The translations under genes were made by a program, and so were the position numbers. Shown in pieces: positions 43,746 to 52,712 of a DNA stretch of 64,000 bases (positions within the stretch are counted from its first letter, which is position 1; each line of letters begins with the position of its first letter). The DNA comes from Bacteroidales bacterium. GTDB lineage: Bacteria > Bacteroidota > Bacteroidia > Bacteroidales > Paludibacteraceae. The notes under the pieces are model-generated. The model was given only the letters and a program-made list of their open reading frames with translations, had not been told where the DNA came from and searched no databases. The stretch spans positions 3,302 to 67,301 of the forward strand of contig CAAFYY010000011.1 in assembly GCA_900767385.1 (NCBI GenBank). Reading direction: 5' to 3'.

Positions 43746-44294
43746 TTATTGTTGCTCGTTATAGAGTACGAGGTTCATTGGTTTGTCGAATGACTCGGCA
43801 GGCACATGCTCCATGAGTTGGAAGTCGAAGCAGAGGCCAACGGTAGGCACCTCAGGATGCTGCTCGAGGAAGCGGTCGTAGTAGCCTTTGCCGCGACCGA
43901 GGCGGTGTCCGTCGGCGTCGAAGGCCATGCCCGGAACGACGATGAGGTCGTAGCTGCCGTCATAGCGGTCGGCTTCCGGCTCAAGGATGTGGAAGTCGCC
44001 TTCACGCATCTGGGTCTCAGGACGGAACTCGACAGGGATGATGTCGTCGCCCACCACGGTTGGGAGGATGACATGTTTCTCTTTGGCCATCTCCACGACA
44101 AGGGTATGGGTGTTGACCTCATCGGGCAATGAGTAGTAGAGCATCACGGTCTTGGCATCCCGAAAGGCCTTCAACGCCTTGAGTCTCGCAACGGCTGCCA
44201 GACTTTTCTCGTCAAGCTGTTGGGGTGTAAAAGTGCGTTTCAGCGCTCTAATGTGCTGACGGAGTGCTTTCTTCTCTTCTGCTAATGTACTCAT
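43746..44294 (-). CDS. fthC: 5-formyltetrahydrofolate cyclo-ligase
   Basis: 182 residues from MSTLAEEKKALRQHIRALKR; upstream codons lie beyond the promoter. Motifs are VMLYYSLPDEVNTH, LPTVVGDDIIPVEF and VPGMAFDADGHRLGRGKGYYDRFL, the ATP/folate-binding signature. It converts 5-formyl-THF to 5,10-methenyl-THF. First gene of the long minus-strand run; topB follows after 26 bases. Confidence 0.93.
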   Translation of the reverse strand: MSTLAEEKKALRQHIRALKRTFTPQQLDEKSLAAVARLKALKAFRDAKTVMLYYSLPDEVNTHTLVVEMAKEKHVILPTVVGDDIIPVEFRPETQMREGDFHILEPEADRYDGSYDLIVVPGMAFDADGHRLGRGKGYYDRFLEQHPEVPTVGLCFDFQLMEHVPAESFDKPMNLVLYNEQQ

Positions 44295-44327
44295 TTGGTG
44301 GTCATTATTTATTTTTATACTATCCGA

Positions 44328-44335
44328 CAAAGATA
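44328..44335 (-). promoter_or_regulatory. Promoter of the fthC-topB run
   Basis: TATCTTTG on the minus strand, matching TAnnTTTG, 33 bases before the fthC ATG. Only 23 bases separate it from the opposing coaX -7 element, so the two promoters' upstream parts overlap. Confidence 0.75.
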
Positions 44336-44358
44336 CTAATTTAGATTGAGATATTTTG

Positions 44359-44366
44359 TATCTTTG
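44359..44366 (+). promoter_or_regulatory. Promoter of coaX
   Basis: TATCTTTG, matching TAnnTTTG, 19 bases before the ATG at 44386. It is back to back with the fthC promoter. Confidence 0.75.
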
Positions 44367-44385
44367 CAACACAAAATAAAGAGAA

Positions 44386-45090
44386 ATGAGACTTCTGATA
44401 GATATAGGCAATACATCGGCTAAATTGGCGGTGGCTAATGGTATGGAGATTGTTCATTTTGAACGTCTTAGTGGTTCGTGGAAAGAGGTGCTGGAGCGTC
44501 TGCATGCTTCCTACGACTTGAAGGACTGCGCTATCTCAACGGTGGCTGGCAATGACCCAGAGATGGTGGAGACTCTCAAGGCACTGCAGGTTCCGACACA
44601 ATGGCTGACCTACGAGACTCCATGCCCGATCAAGGAGGTCAACGTGCCCGTAGGATTGGGCGCCGACCGCTGGGCTGCCGATATCGCGGCGATGAGTATG
44701 AAGCCCGACGCTACGCTGCTTGTGGTGGATGCCGGCACCTGTCTCACCTACGACGTGATTGCTGCCGACGGCACGATTCTCGGCGGCTGCATCGCTCCTG
44801 GGGTGCAGCTCCGACTGAAGGCAATGCACGAACACACCGCCCTGCTCCCATTGCTGACGGCAGAAGATCCACATAGGCTGCTCGGCGTGGATACCGAGAC
44901 GTCGATGCGCGCTGGAGCCATCAATGGCGTGGCTTTCGAAATCGAGGGTTATGTGCGCCGACTGAAGGAGAGATATCCCGATCTTCATGTGTTCCTCACC
45001 GGCGGCAACTCATTTGATTTTCCCGATTACATCGCCGAAATCATCACCCACGATCCTTATCTCGTGTTGAAGGGTCTGATGCTGATTTAA
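44386..45090 (+). CDS. coaX: Type III pantothenate kinase
   Basis: 234 residues. Sugar-kinase/Hsp70-fold motifs: LLIDIGNTSAKLA (phosphate loop), VGLGADRWAADIA (pantothenate site) and VVDAGTCLTYDVI with the catalytic Asp. GGCIAPGVQLR and TGGNSFDFP complete it. It starts coenzyme A synthesis and is the only + strand gene between 32 and 59 kb, divergent from fthC. Confidence 0.95.
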   Translation: MRLLIDIGNTSAKLAVANGMEIVHFERLSGSWKEVLERLHASYDLKDCAISTVAGNDPEMVETLKALQVPTQWLTYETPCPIKEVNVPVGLGADRWAADIAAMSMKPDATLLVVDAGTCLTYDVIAADGTILGGCIAPGVQLRLKAMHEHTALLPLLTAEDPHRLLGVDTETSMRAGAINGVAFEIEGYVRRLKERYPDLHVFLTGGNSFDFPDYIAEIITHDPYLVLKGLMLI

Positions 45091-45450
45091 GCGCAGACGG
45101 TTTCGCAACGCCCTATTTCCACACCGGGAACTCCCGTTTCTTTTGCGGAATCATTTTTCTGTGACGGAATCTGTGCGGTGCGTTATTCATAGGCAGGTTC
45201 TTTCTTCGGAAATCAGCGAATCTGTTTCCCACAACATCTTATTATTACGGAAAGGTTTACCACCGTTTCGCTGCGACATTTTTTGCCGATGAAATGGTGG
45301 ATTTCGTTATGTGTCGTCGACTTTTCTTACGGATACGGCAGACACCGTTTTGCGACTAAGGGAATTTCTAAAAAAAGATTTGTGAAACGGTCTGACAGAA
45401 AAGTTTTTCACCCACGGACTTCGGAAGTGGTGAAGACGACAAGAAATAGG
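45091..45450. other. Non-coding region between convergent genes
   Basis: 360 bases without a supported gene. A weak hairpin, CGGGA AC TCCCG followed by TTTCTTTT (about 45125-45144), could end coaX transcription. The rest is C- and T-rich with repeated GCGGAATC/ACGGAATC words, lies next to the 3' end of the HhH gene, and shows no RNA gene I can recognise. Confidence 0.5.
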
Positions 45451-47553
45451 CTATTGCCGTTTTCGGGAATCGGCTGGACGACGGTTCGGGAACGAGTAGA
45501 CCAACTGAAGACGGAGGTCGCTGACATGATTCTTGTCGAGATACTCCAAGCCGGAACCAATCCCTTCGCGATGGTCGGAGTAGAAGGTTTGCGACCATTT
45601 CATCGCCAGGCGCAACCCATCGGCAATCTTCCAGCGGGCGATGAGGGCATAGCGGTGACCGATGCCGTAGAGCAACGGCGTCTGATAGAGTCCGAGGATA
45701 TCATCCTCAAAAAGGAAGGCACGGTTGTCGTAATCGGGCGTCCGAAAATAGGCGTAGTGGATTTTCAGCGAGAGGGCGGGATGGGAGAAGCGGTAGGAGA
45801 GGTCCTGCGAGACAACCAGTCCCCAAGCCGTTCCACGCTCGCCGCTCCGTGAGTGATTGCCCTCTACTATCGTGCGACCGGTGAAGGCGCGGAAGGTGTA
45901 ATCGGTGGTCAGTCGGAGGTCGTTGACCCCATAGTCCTCCACCTCATGGAGATGGCCGGAGGCATCGGCAACAGGGAGGTTGCGTTGGTCGTGACGCATC
46001 TTCCAACGGAGCGAACATCGAAAACGGTCGGAGCGCTTCACCTCCACCTTAGCCATAGCGCGGTAGCCGACGGTCGGCGCATAGACCTGATAACGCATCC
46101 AAGGATGGGTGAAGACGTCGGCATAGCCAGAGAGGCGGGTGTAAGGGAGCACCTCGGCATCAACACCGAGATAGAAGCCATGCTCGTTGGAGGTGGCGAG
46201 ACGGGCAAAGGCGTTGGAGAAATAGAGGTCGTAGCGCTGCGAATAGTAGCGGTGGACCACCATGAGGGTGACGCGGTCAATGGGCGTCAGCGAGATGCCA
46301 TTGATGGTGGCTAAGGCGGTTTGCTGATTCAATGCCCACTCGCCAAAGAGTTTGATGCGGCGGCGGTGATAGAGGTAGTCGATGGAGCCTGCCAACTGCG
46401 TCTTGCCTGAGAAGGACATGAGATTATAGACCTTTTCATCGGGAACGCAGGGTAAGGCGGTATGGGCATAATAGAAGGTGGCACCGAGGTGGAGACGGGC
46501 TGTGGTGTAGTCGAGATGGGCGGCTGCCACATGCATCTGGACGGTGTGACGGAGACTCTCTTCGTGAGGCGTACGGTGATATCCCTCGCTGCGTAGAAGG
46601 GTGAACGAACCGCCCACGGTGTCGGCGTCCATACGGCGGAAACTGTATAGGGCTGTGAGGGATAGCGAAGGGGCGAGACGGACCGACGCACCCACGCCAC
46701 GAAGGAAATTGTATTCGTCATTCGACGACTTTGCCCAAAGTCCTCTGGACGATTTCATCGGAGAAAGGACATCGCTGCCGAAGCGTTCGAAGCTTTGGTT
46801 GATGACGAGTCCCTGACCGAAGGCAACGCGGTAGTCGCCAACCAGTATGGTGCGGAAAGGACCGACGTCGGAGAGGCGGAGGTAGGTGGAGTAGCTGTCG
46901 AACCCACGGTGCGAGTTCTTGAATAGTGGCTCACCGGGATCTTTCTCCATCGTGAGGTTGGCTTGCAGACCTTGCGGCGAGGTGAGACGATAGCTGAGCG
47001 TCGCATAGGCTGCCGACCCGAGGTAGCGGGCGTTGGGATGGTCTGCCAGTTCCTCGGACGTGGCGGCAGTGTAGCCTCGGCGCCTCTCCATACCTTGATG
47101 ATAACGGGTGGTGAGGGTGCTGCGACTGGTGGCAAGGATGTCCTTCAGCGACCACCGACTGACGGCTGTGGTACGATCAATTCGAACAAAATGGAGGAGA
47201 AGACAACGGAGGTAGTCGTCAAGCCCATCGACCAACTGCAACTCCGCGAGGTCGACCATCGGTCCGAACTCGTGGATATAATAATAGAGATTCTCAATCT
47301 GTCCGTCAGTGAGGAAATGGAGCTGCGCAAACTGTTGCGGTGTGGCGCGATTGAGGTCGAGCGGATGGTCGAGAAGGGTGTTGAGGTCGGCAGAAATCTG
47401 CTCATAGTCCATCTCCTCTTCTTCGGTCTCTTCAAGCATATAGCCAAAGACCCTGTCAAGAAGTTCTTCTCGCGAGTAGCGCGTCTGCGCCACCGAGAGG
47501 GAGACGGCCGCCCAAAGCAAGATGATGATACACACTACCCTATTTTTCCTCAT
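45451..47553 (-). CDS. Helix-hairpin-helix outer membrane beta-barrel protein
   Basis: 700 residues. A signal peptide (1-22, ending SVAQ) precedes an acidic region and a helix-hairpin-helix block (about 55-130: LLDHPLDLNRATPQQFAQL, DLAELQLVDGLDDYL). The rest is antiparallel strands, as in an outer membrane barrel (FRTILVGDYRVAFGQGLVINQ is a conserved stretch of this Bacteroidota family). A DNA-binding type motif on a secreted barrel is unusual and its role is unknown. Its ATG overlaps the stop of the previous gene. Confidence 0.8.
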   Translation of the reverse strand: MRKNRVVCIIILLWAAVSLSVAQTRYSREELLDRVFGYMLEETEEEEMDYEQISADLNTLLDHPLDLNRATPQQFAQLHFLTDGQIENLYYYIHEFGPMVDLAELQLVDGLDDYLRCLLLHFVRIDRTTAVSRWSLKDILATSRSTLTTRYHQGMERRRGYTAATSEELADHPNARYLGSAAYATLSYRLTSPQGLQANLTMEKDPGEPLFKNSHRGFDSYSTYLRLSDVGPFRTILVGDYRVAFGQGLVINQSFERFGSDVLSPMKSSRGLWAKSSNDEYNFLRGVGASVRLAPSLSLTALYSFRRMDADTVGGSFTLLRSEGYHRTPHEESLRHTVQMHVAAAHLDYTTARLHLGATFYYAHTALPCVPDEKVYNLMSFSGKTQLAGSIDYLYHRRRIKLFGEWALNQQTALATINGISLTPIDRVTLMVVHRYYSQRYDLYFSNAFARLATSNEHGFYLGVDAEVLPYTRLSGYADVFTHPWMRYQVYAPTVGYRAMAKVEVKRSDRFRCSLRWKMRHDQRNLPVADASGHLHEVEDYGVNDLRLTTDYTFRAFTGRTIVEGNHSRSGERGTAWGLVVSQDLSYRFSHPALSLKIHYAYFRTPDYDNRAFLFEDDILGLYQTPLLYGIGHRYALIARWKIADGLRLAMKWSQTFYSDHREGIGSGLEYLDKNHVSDLRLQLVYSFPNRRPADSRKRQ

Positions 47554-48422
47554 TTCATCGACTTTTTATGGTAAGAGAAACGGTAGCGGAGCGCTCCCAT
47601 GAGAGAGAATCCGAGACGGGTGTGATACTGGGCGTCGACGTCGATTCCGAATCCCTGAATCTCAAATCCGACACCCATAGAGGGTTGTATGAAACGGGAG
47701 CCATTGGCACCCAGGCGGACCACGAAGTTGGAGAGGTCGTAAGGGGAGTATTCAAAACCTGTGGCCCAACGCCATGGCATCTGCAAGGTCTTGTCGACCT
47801 CAACATGCCAATCGACCATGCCGCCGATGGAATAGCAGAATCCGAGTTGAAAACGGACAGGAAGACGGGTGGACAGCTCATCGGTTTTCACCGATGAAAA
47901 GGTGGGATTGAAAAGATTGAAGCCCAAGACAAGGTGGCGGCAAGGGACGACCTGCAAGCCGACCTGGGCAGTGACAGCACCATGATACTCCCCTATTTCG
48001 GAGAGGTAGACGGAGAAATAATCTACCTCTACACCCAATCGGACATGCTCGCCCAACTGTCGCGCCAGAGTCAGCGCTCCCATCATTTCGTGGTAGCTGC
48101 TGTAGCCGAAATGGGTGAAGGAGCCACCGATATTGAAATAGGGAGTCGCAAACCAGAGGTTCAGACTTTTGTTGGCGAGGGTTTTGGTGATGTAGCGGTT
48201 TTCGTAGAGTATCTGAATGCCACTCTGCTGCTGCGCTGCCAAGGCGGCAGGGGTGCTGAACGGAAACCATGCCTTGCTGTAGGCTACTGAGGCGTCGCCG
48301 GGCGCATAGGTGCCGGGCAGAGTGGCTTGCTGCTGAGCCGTGAGAGGGATAAAGCAAAGAAATGCCGAACAAAACCATATTGTAATCCTACGCAGAACTA
48401 TTATAAGGGTTTCGTACGGCAT
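47550..48422 (-). CDS. Hypothetical outer membrane barrel protein
   Basis: 290 residues from the ATG at 48422, giving a signal peptide that ends near LTAQ. Strand-rich with a PorV/PorQ-like flavour (YFNIGGSFTHFGY, GAVTAQVGLQVVPCRHLVLGFNLFNP, GVGFEIQGFGIDVDAQYH). Not confidently assignable to a named family. It lies between cmk and the HhH barrel gene, whose start it overlaps (ATGA), so the two products may work together. Confidence 0.65.
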   Translation of the reverse strand: MPYETLIIVLRRITIWFCSAFLCFIPLTAQQQATLPGTYAPGDASVAYSKAWFPFSTPAALAAQQQSGIQILYENRYITKTLANKSLNLWFATPYFNIGGSFTHFGYSSYHEMMGALTLARQLGEHVRLGVEVDYFSVYLSEIGEYHGAVTAQVGLQVVPCRHLVLGFNLFNPTFSSVKTDELSTRLPVRFQLGFCYSIGGMVDWHVEVDKTLQMPWRWATGFEYSPYDLSNFVVRLGANGSRFIQPSMGVGFEIQGFGIDVDAQYHTRLGFSLMGALRYRFSYHKKSMK

Positions 48423-48445
48423 TATGCTTATTGCATTGCGACAGT

Positions 48446-49135
48446 CTATCTGCCAGTAATACTTTTGAAATAGAGTCTTAGGAGAGTGTATTGTTCCTCG
48501 GTGTTGAGGTAGGTGTTGTCGAGCACGAAGGCATCGGCACATTTCATGAGGGGACCGACAGGGCGATGGGTGTCGCGGTAGTCGCGGTCGCGGACGTCGG
48601 CCAAAACCGATTCCATGGTGGGGTTTTCCCCTTTGGCCTGCAACTCCAGGAAGCGGCGCTCGGCACGCACCTGTTCGGAGGCGGTGACATAGACTTTCAT
48701 CTGGGCATTCGGGAAGACGACACTGCCGATGTCGCGGCCATCCATGATGACACCGCCTGTCTGACCCATCTTCTGCTGGGCTGCCACCATGGCTTCACGC
48801 ACCATGGGCAAGGCACTCACGCGACTGGCTCCGTTGCCAACAAGGAGGGTGCGTATCTCTTTCTCCACGTCCTCACCATTGAGGAATGTGTGCTGACGGC
48901 CATCGACGATGGTGAAGTCGATAGTTATCTGTGAGAGAATCTCTGGGAGGCGTGATTCGTCGATGGTCTGTTCGGTGATGATGCCAAGGCGAATGCAATG
49001 GAGTGCAAGCGCGCGATACATGGCACCGGTGTCGACATAGACATAGTCGACGTCGGCAGCAAGGCGCTTGGCCATGGTGCTTTTTCCCGACGAGGAGTGT
49101 CCGTCGATGGCTACGATGATTCTGTTTTGATTCAT
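48446..49135 (-). CDS. cmk: Cytidylate kinase
   Basis: 229 residues from MNQNRIIVAIDGHSSSGKST, with the P-loop GHSSSGKS, YVDTGAMYRALALH, GVIMDGRDIGSVVFP and RDYRDTHRPVGPL. It phosphorylates CMP and dCMP. 37 bases after porQ, a neighbourhood also found in other Bacteroidales. Confidence 0.95.
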   Translation of the reverse strand: MNQNRIIVAIDGHSSSGKSTMAKRLAADVDYVYVDTGAMYRALALHCIRLGIITEQTIDESRLPEILSQITIDFTIVDGRQHTFLNGEDVEKEIRTLLVGNGASRVSALPMVREAMVAAQQKMGQTGGVIMDGRDIGSVVFPNAQMKVYVTASEQVRAERRFLELQAKGENPTMESVLADVRDRDYRDTHRPVGPLMKCADAFVLDNTYLNTEEQYTLLRLYFKSITGR

Positions 49136-49172
49136 AGTATGTTGTAAGTATTTTTCGTCGTTGATCAAAGGG

Positions 49173-50225
49173 TTATCTCACACCCCAGTCGCTGAGTCCG
49201 AAGGCGATAGAGACGTTGTAGCTCATGGAACCGACCTGATAGCTGGCAATGCCGAGGTCGACGCTGATGTTCTGCACCTTGAAACCTGCACCAACAGAGA
49301 AGCCTGCGAGCGATTTGACTCCGAGATAACGCATCTCAGCATGACGGCGGTGGTTGTAGCTGACAATGAAATGGAGGTAATCGGTCGGGAGTATCTCTAC
49401 GTTCCAGATGGTATGACGGAAGAGCATGTCGCCAACACCAATCTTGGTCTCTTCGTTGATGAAGGTGCTGGATGAGGCAGCGCGCTCGGGTGAGAGACGC
49501 CATTTCTGGAGGTTATGGAGGGTGAGTGAGAGTCGGATTGGGGCATGCGGAAAGCGCTGCGAGATGCCGAGTTGGATATCGAGCGGGAGTGCCTCACGGG
49601 CTGTCACGCCGTCTTTGGAGTGGAAGCCGCCGAACTGCCATCCGATGTTGCGCACGGCAAGACCGGCAGAGAAGTAGGCCTTGTCGAGATGGAGGTTCAT
49701 GCCGAGGTCGACAGCCATGCCACCTGCGTGGTAGCGGTCGTAGAAGGAGAAGAAGGGCTTGAGGTTGACACCGGCAGAGAGACAAGGGGCGATATCACGC
49801 GAATAAAGGATGTTGAGGGCGATGTCCTTGGCAGAGAATGAGCCCAGGAGGAGGTCTTCGGCACTGACACGTTGAAACTTACCGTAGTCGAGGAAGTTGA
49901 CACCCCATGCGAGGTGGTTTTTTGTGCTTCCGATGGTTCGCGCATAGACAGCAGAACCGATATTGACGTCAGTAAGGTAGTTGGAGTAGTTGAGCGCCAA
50001 GACGTTATGCGATTTCTCAGAGAGTACGGCAGGGTTGTAGAGGGCGAAGCTGAGGTCGGCATCATAGAGGGCGACACCGCCGCCGCCCAAGGCAGCATGA
50101 CGGGCGGAGTTCGGGAGGTTGAGAAAGAGAAATCCCTGCTCTCCCCCCTGAGCCATCATCGAAGATGGGAGGGTGAGGAGGCACACCATAAGCGCCAGGA
50201 GGTATCTCTTTATCTTTGAAGTCAT
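49173..50225 (-). CDS. porQ: Type IX secretion system-associated protein PorQ
   Basis: 350 residues. A signal peptide (1-25) precedes QGFLFLNLPNSARHAALGGGGVALYDADLS, the typical opening of PorQ/PorV-like FadL-type barrels, and repeated strands to the end. PorQ is an accessory outer membrane protein of the type IX secretion system. No other T9SS gene is in the window, so a complete system cannot be claimed. It precedes cmk. Confidence 0.82.
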   Translation of the reverse strand: MTSKIKRYLLALMVCLLTLPSSMMAQGGEQGFLFLNLPNSARHAALGGGGVALYDADLSFALYNPAVLSEKSHNVLALNYSNYLTDVNIGSAVYARTIGSTKNHLAWGVNFLDYGKFQRVSAEDLLLGSFSAKDIALNILYSRDIAPCLSAGVNLKPFFSFYDRYHAGGMAVDLGMNLHLDKAYFSAGLAVRNIGWQFGGFHSKDGVTAREALPLDIQLGISQRFPHAPIRLSLTLHNLQKWRLSPERAASSSTFINEETKIGVGDMLFRHTIWNVEILPTDYLHFIVSYNHRRHAEMRYLGVKSLAGFSVGAGFKVQNISVDLGIASYQVGSMSYNVSIAFGLSDWGVR

Positions 50226-50246
50226 GACTGTTTCTGTTGCGTTGCC

Positions 50247-50639
50247 TTAAATGTTTTTATTGGTTGGCTCGTCGGCAGGCACGATGACTGTCTGTGCGAG
50301 CGCCTCTGTCAAATTGAGTTCGTGACGAATGGCGACCAGCTCAGCACGTATTTCCTGCAGTCGCTGTATGACCTGACGTTGGCGGACAATCTGGTCCATA
50401 TCGATGGTTTCGAGTATGTTTTTCACACCGGTGAGGGTGTAGCCGTCTGCCATCTTATTTTTGATGAGCAGAATCAAGTCGATGTCTTTCTGGATATAAC
50501 GGCGTGTTCCACCTGCAGAGCGACGAGGTTTGAGTTGTGAGAACTCAGTCTCCCACGACCTCAAGCTGGGTTGAGTGACGCCCGTTATCTCCGAGACTTC
50601 CGAGATGGAGTAGAACTGTTTCTCAAGTTTCTTCGCCAT
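50247..50639 (-). CDS. MerR-family transcriptional regulator
   Basis: 130 residues. A winged helix of MerR type (about 8-75): YSISEVSEITGVTQPSLRSWETEFSQLKPRRSAGGTRRYIQKDIDLI. The C-terminal helix (about 80-120) is a dimerisation coiled coil without a sensor domain. Genes of this type often sit with DUF5683, MltD and PorQ in Bacteroidales. The start shares one base with the preceding stop (TAATG). Confidence 0.88.
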   Translation of the reverse strand: MAKKLEKQFYSISEVSEITGVTQPSLRSWETEFSQLKPRRSAGGTRRYIQKDIDLILLIKNKMADGYTLTGVKNILETIDMDQIVRQRQVIQRLQEIRAELVAIRHELNLTEALAQTVIVPADEPTNKNI

Positions 50640-51931
50640 TATTTGTAGATTTTCAAACGGCTGCCGGCGCGGATCATGGTTCCGCTGATTTTATTCCATT
50701 TCTTGATTTTGTCGACAGAGGTGTGGTATTTCTTGGCGATACTGCTGAGGGTTTCGCCCGATTTTACGGTGTGGTAGATGACGTGACCGCCAGAGCTGCT
50801 GCTGCTCGATTTGCTGGACGTAGTGGTTGAGCCCGTGGTGGTCTTCATGTTTTGACTGACGAGTTCGGCAGCCTTGTAAGAGATGATGGTGTCGAGGTTC
50901 TGCTCAAAGGCAGCGATGACCGACATAGGCAAGACCAGTGAGGACGACTTGACATTGCCTGGCACGATGTCGTAGCGGTATTGCGGGTTGAGGAATCGCA
51001 GCTCTTCCAACGGCACTGAGAGCACCTCGGAAATCTGCTGGAGATGGACACGTTCGTTGACCATGAGGGTGTCGACAGTGGTGTTGAAATTCGGACGGGC
51101 AGGACACATACCATGTTCCTGATAGTAGTTCATCACATAGTTGGCAGCAATGAAGATAGGCACATAGTTGCGTGTCTCACGAGGGAGGAAGTTGTAGATT
51201 TCCCAATAGGTTTTCTTGCCGCCGGAGTTGCGGATGGCGCGTTGCACGTTGCCCGGACCGCAGTTGTAGGCAGCAATGGCAAGGAGCCAGTCGCCATACA
51301 TGGAATAGAGGTCGTGAAGATAGTGAGCAGCGGCTTCAGAGGACTTCAGAGGGTCGCGGCGCTCATCAACCAAGGTATTGACTTCCAGACCGTAGCTGCG
51401 TCCTGTGGCGAGCATAAACTGCCAGAGACCGGTGGCGCCGGCACTGGAGACGGCACGAGGGTTGAGTGCGGACTCGATGACTGGCAGATATTTGAGTTCC
51501 AATGGTACCTGGTATCTCTCGAGGGCAGCTTCGAAGATTGGGAAGTAGTAGGTTTCTCCCAATCCGAGCATGTATTCAATCTGGCGTGGACGGCGCAGAT
51601 AGGATTTGATGAAGGAGAGGACGGTCTCGTTGTAAGGCATGGTGAATCCCAAGGAGATGTTCTCCAGTCGGCATATCACCTCACTTTCCGTGAGTGAGTC
51701 AATCATCATCAGCCCTGTGCCTTTGCAGTCAATGACAAAGGAATTGCTTACATACCAGTCTTTGATAAGGATATCGAGAGCAGAGTTGAAGTCGGATGGA
51801 TTGATACGCAACTGCTCTGTGCCGTTGCTGGCAGCGGACATGGCATCGTTGTCGTCGGTAGTCTGTGCTGTCAGGGCGGTGAAGGAGACGACTGACAGTA
51901 TGGATAGAATGGTGAAGGTCTTTTTCAACAT
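50639..51931 (-). CDS. Lytic transglycosylase with LysM (MltD-like)
   Basis: 430 residues. A signal peptide (1-22) is followed by an N-terminal helical part and an SLT domain: LPVIESALNPRAVSSAGATGLWQFM (catalytic Glu153), AIAAYNCGPGNVQRAI and NYVPIFIAANYVM. A partial LysM-like segment (about 300-340), a Ser/Thr-rich linker (about 365-380) and a C-terminal LysM (about 383-430, YHTVKSGETLSSIAKKYH) follow. It cleaves glycan strands to 1,6-anhydro products in the periplasm. Confidence 0.92.
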   Translation of the reverse strand: MLKKTFTILSILSVVSFTALTAQTTDDNDAMSAASNGTEQLRINPSDFNSALDILIKDWYVSNSFVIDCKGTGLMMIDSLTESEVICRLENISLGFTMPYNETVLSFIKSYLRRPRQIEYMLGLGETYYFPIFEAALERYQVPLELKYLPVIESALNPRAVSSAGATGLWQFMLATGRSYGLEVNTLVDERRDPLKSSEAAAHYLHDLYSMYGDWLLAIAAYNCGPGNVQRAIRNSGGKKTYWEIYNFLPRETRNYVPIFIAANYVMNYYQEHGMCPARPNFNTTVDTLMVNERVHLQQISEVLSVPLEELRFLNPQYRYDIVPGNVKSSSLVLPMSVIAAFEQNLDTIISYKAAELVSQNMKTTTGSTTTSSKSSSSSSGGHVIYHTVKSGETLSSIAKKYHTSVDKIKKWNKISGTMIRAGSRLKIYK

Positions 51932-51967
51932 CGTTTTTTCTCTTTTGGCGGTTGGTAGATTCGTTCG

Positions 51968-52702
51968 CTAAAAACAGAGCTGCACCTGCATACCCATCAA
52001 AGGCCGGTAGTGGTTCTCGGGGTTGTCGATGACTTTCGGACCTACACGCATGGAGAGGTCGGGAGAAACGTCGAAGTCGGCAAGGGTGGCATCCACAAAG
52101 GCGTCGATGACGGTGAGCGCATACCACGCCACGACACCGACGATGCAGAGGTCCCTGTATCGGCGAAAGTTGTTGACCCTTCCGGAGAGATACGACTCAA
52201 TGGAAGAGTTCGGGTAGTTGTAGGGAACGAGGTTTTCGTAGCTTTTGGTGTTGGGGTCAGTGTCCATGAAGTCTCTGTAGCCTCGCACATATTCGCTGTA
52301 TCTCGTTCCGGTACGGCTGACACCGTAGATCAATGCGGTGAAACCCGTATAGACGATAGGAAGTTTCCAATAACGGCGGTTGTAGATTTGTCCGCCGCCA
52401 GGGAAAACCAAGCTGTACCAAACGCTTCGGCTTGGCACGGGACGGAAGACGGTGACTGGCTGTTCGTAGCTGATGAGACTGGAGTCTGGAGCCACAACGC
52501 GCATCTGTTTTCTCGTCGTTTTTATCGGTTTTTTCTCCATGACGACTATGGAACTGTCGCCAATGGTTTTGACCTCAAAATGGGCAATCTCGGCGGCAGC
52601 ACGAACTGAGTCGGGGATGACGGCAACGATGGTATCGTTCTGCTGCGCTACGGCAGAAAACCATATCATCAGGAGTGCTGTTATGAAGAAAAAACGTTTC
52701 AA
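51968..52702 (-). CDS. DUF5683 family protein (TTG start)
   Basis: 244 residues if translation begins at the TTG at 52702, 10 bases after the parB stop. That start gives a textbook signal peptide, KRFFFITALLMIWFSAVAQ; a later ATG would remove most of it, and the earlier in-frame one lies within parB. The conserved part, SLVFPGGGQIYNRRYWKLPIVY and a second membrane segment (CIVGVVAWYALTVIDAFVDA), is typical of Bacteroidota DUF5683 proteins. Function unknown; its constant place after parB suggests a link to envelope or division. Confidence 0.78.
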   Translation of the reverse strand: MKRFFFITALLMIWFSAVAQQNDTIVAVIPDSVRAAAEIAHFEVKTIGDSSIVVMEKKPIKTTRKQMRVVAPDSSLISYEQPVTVFRPVPSRSVWYSLVFPGGGQIYNRRYWKLPIVYTGFTALIYGVSRTGTRYSEYVRGYRDFMDTDPNTKSYENLVPYNYPNSSIESYLSGRVNNFRRYRDLCIVGVVAWYALTVIDAFVDATLADFDVSPDLSMRVGPKVIDNPENHYRPLMGMQVQLCF

Positions 52703-52712
52703 GCTGTAGGGT

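Noticed and set aside
42643..43764. 373-codon + strand frame opposite topB
   Set aside because: topB has TOPRIM and active-site motifs on the other strand; the antisense product has none.
45283..45852. 189-codon + strand frame at the end of the HhH gene
   Set aside because: The first third is low-complexity basic sequence from the intergenic gap and the rest is antisense to the HhH gene.
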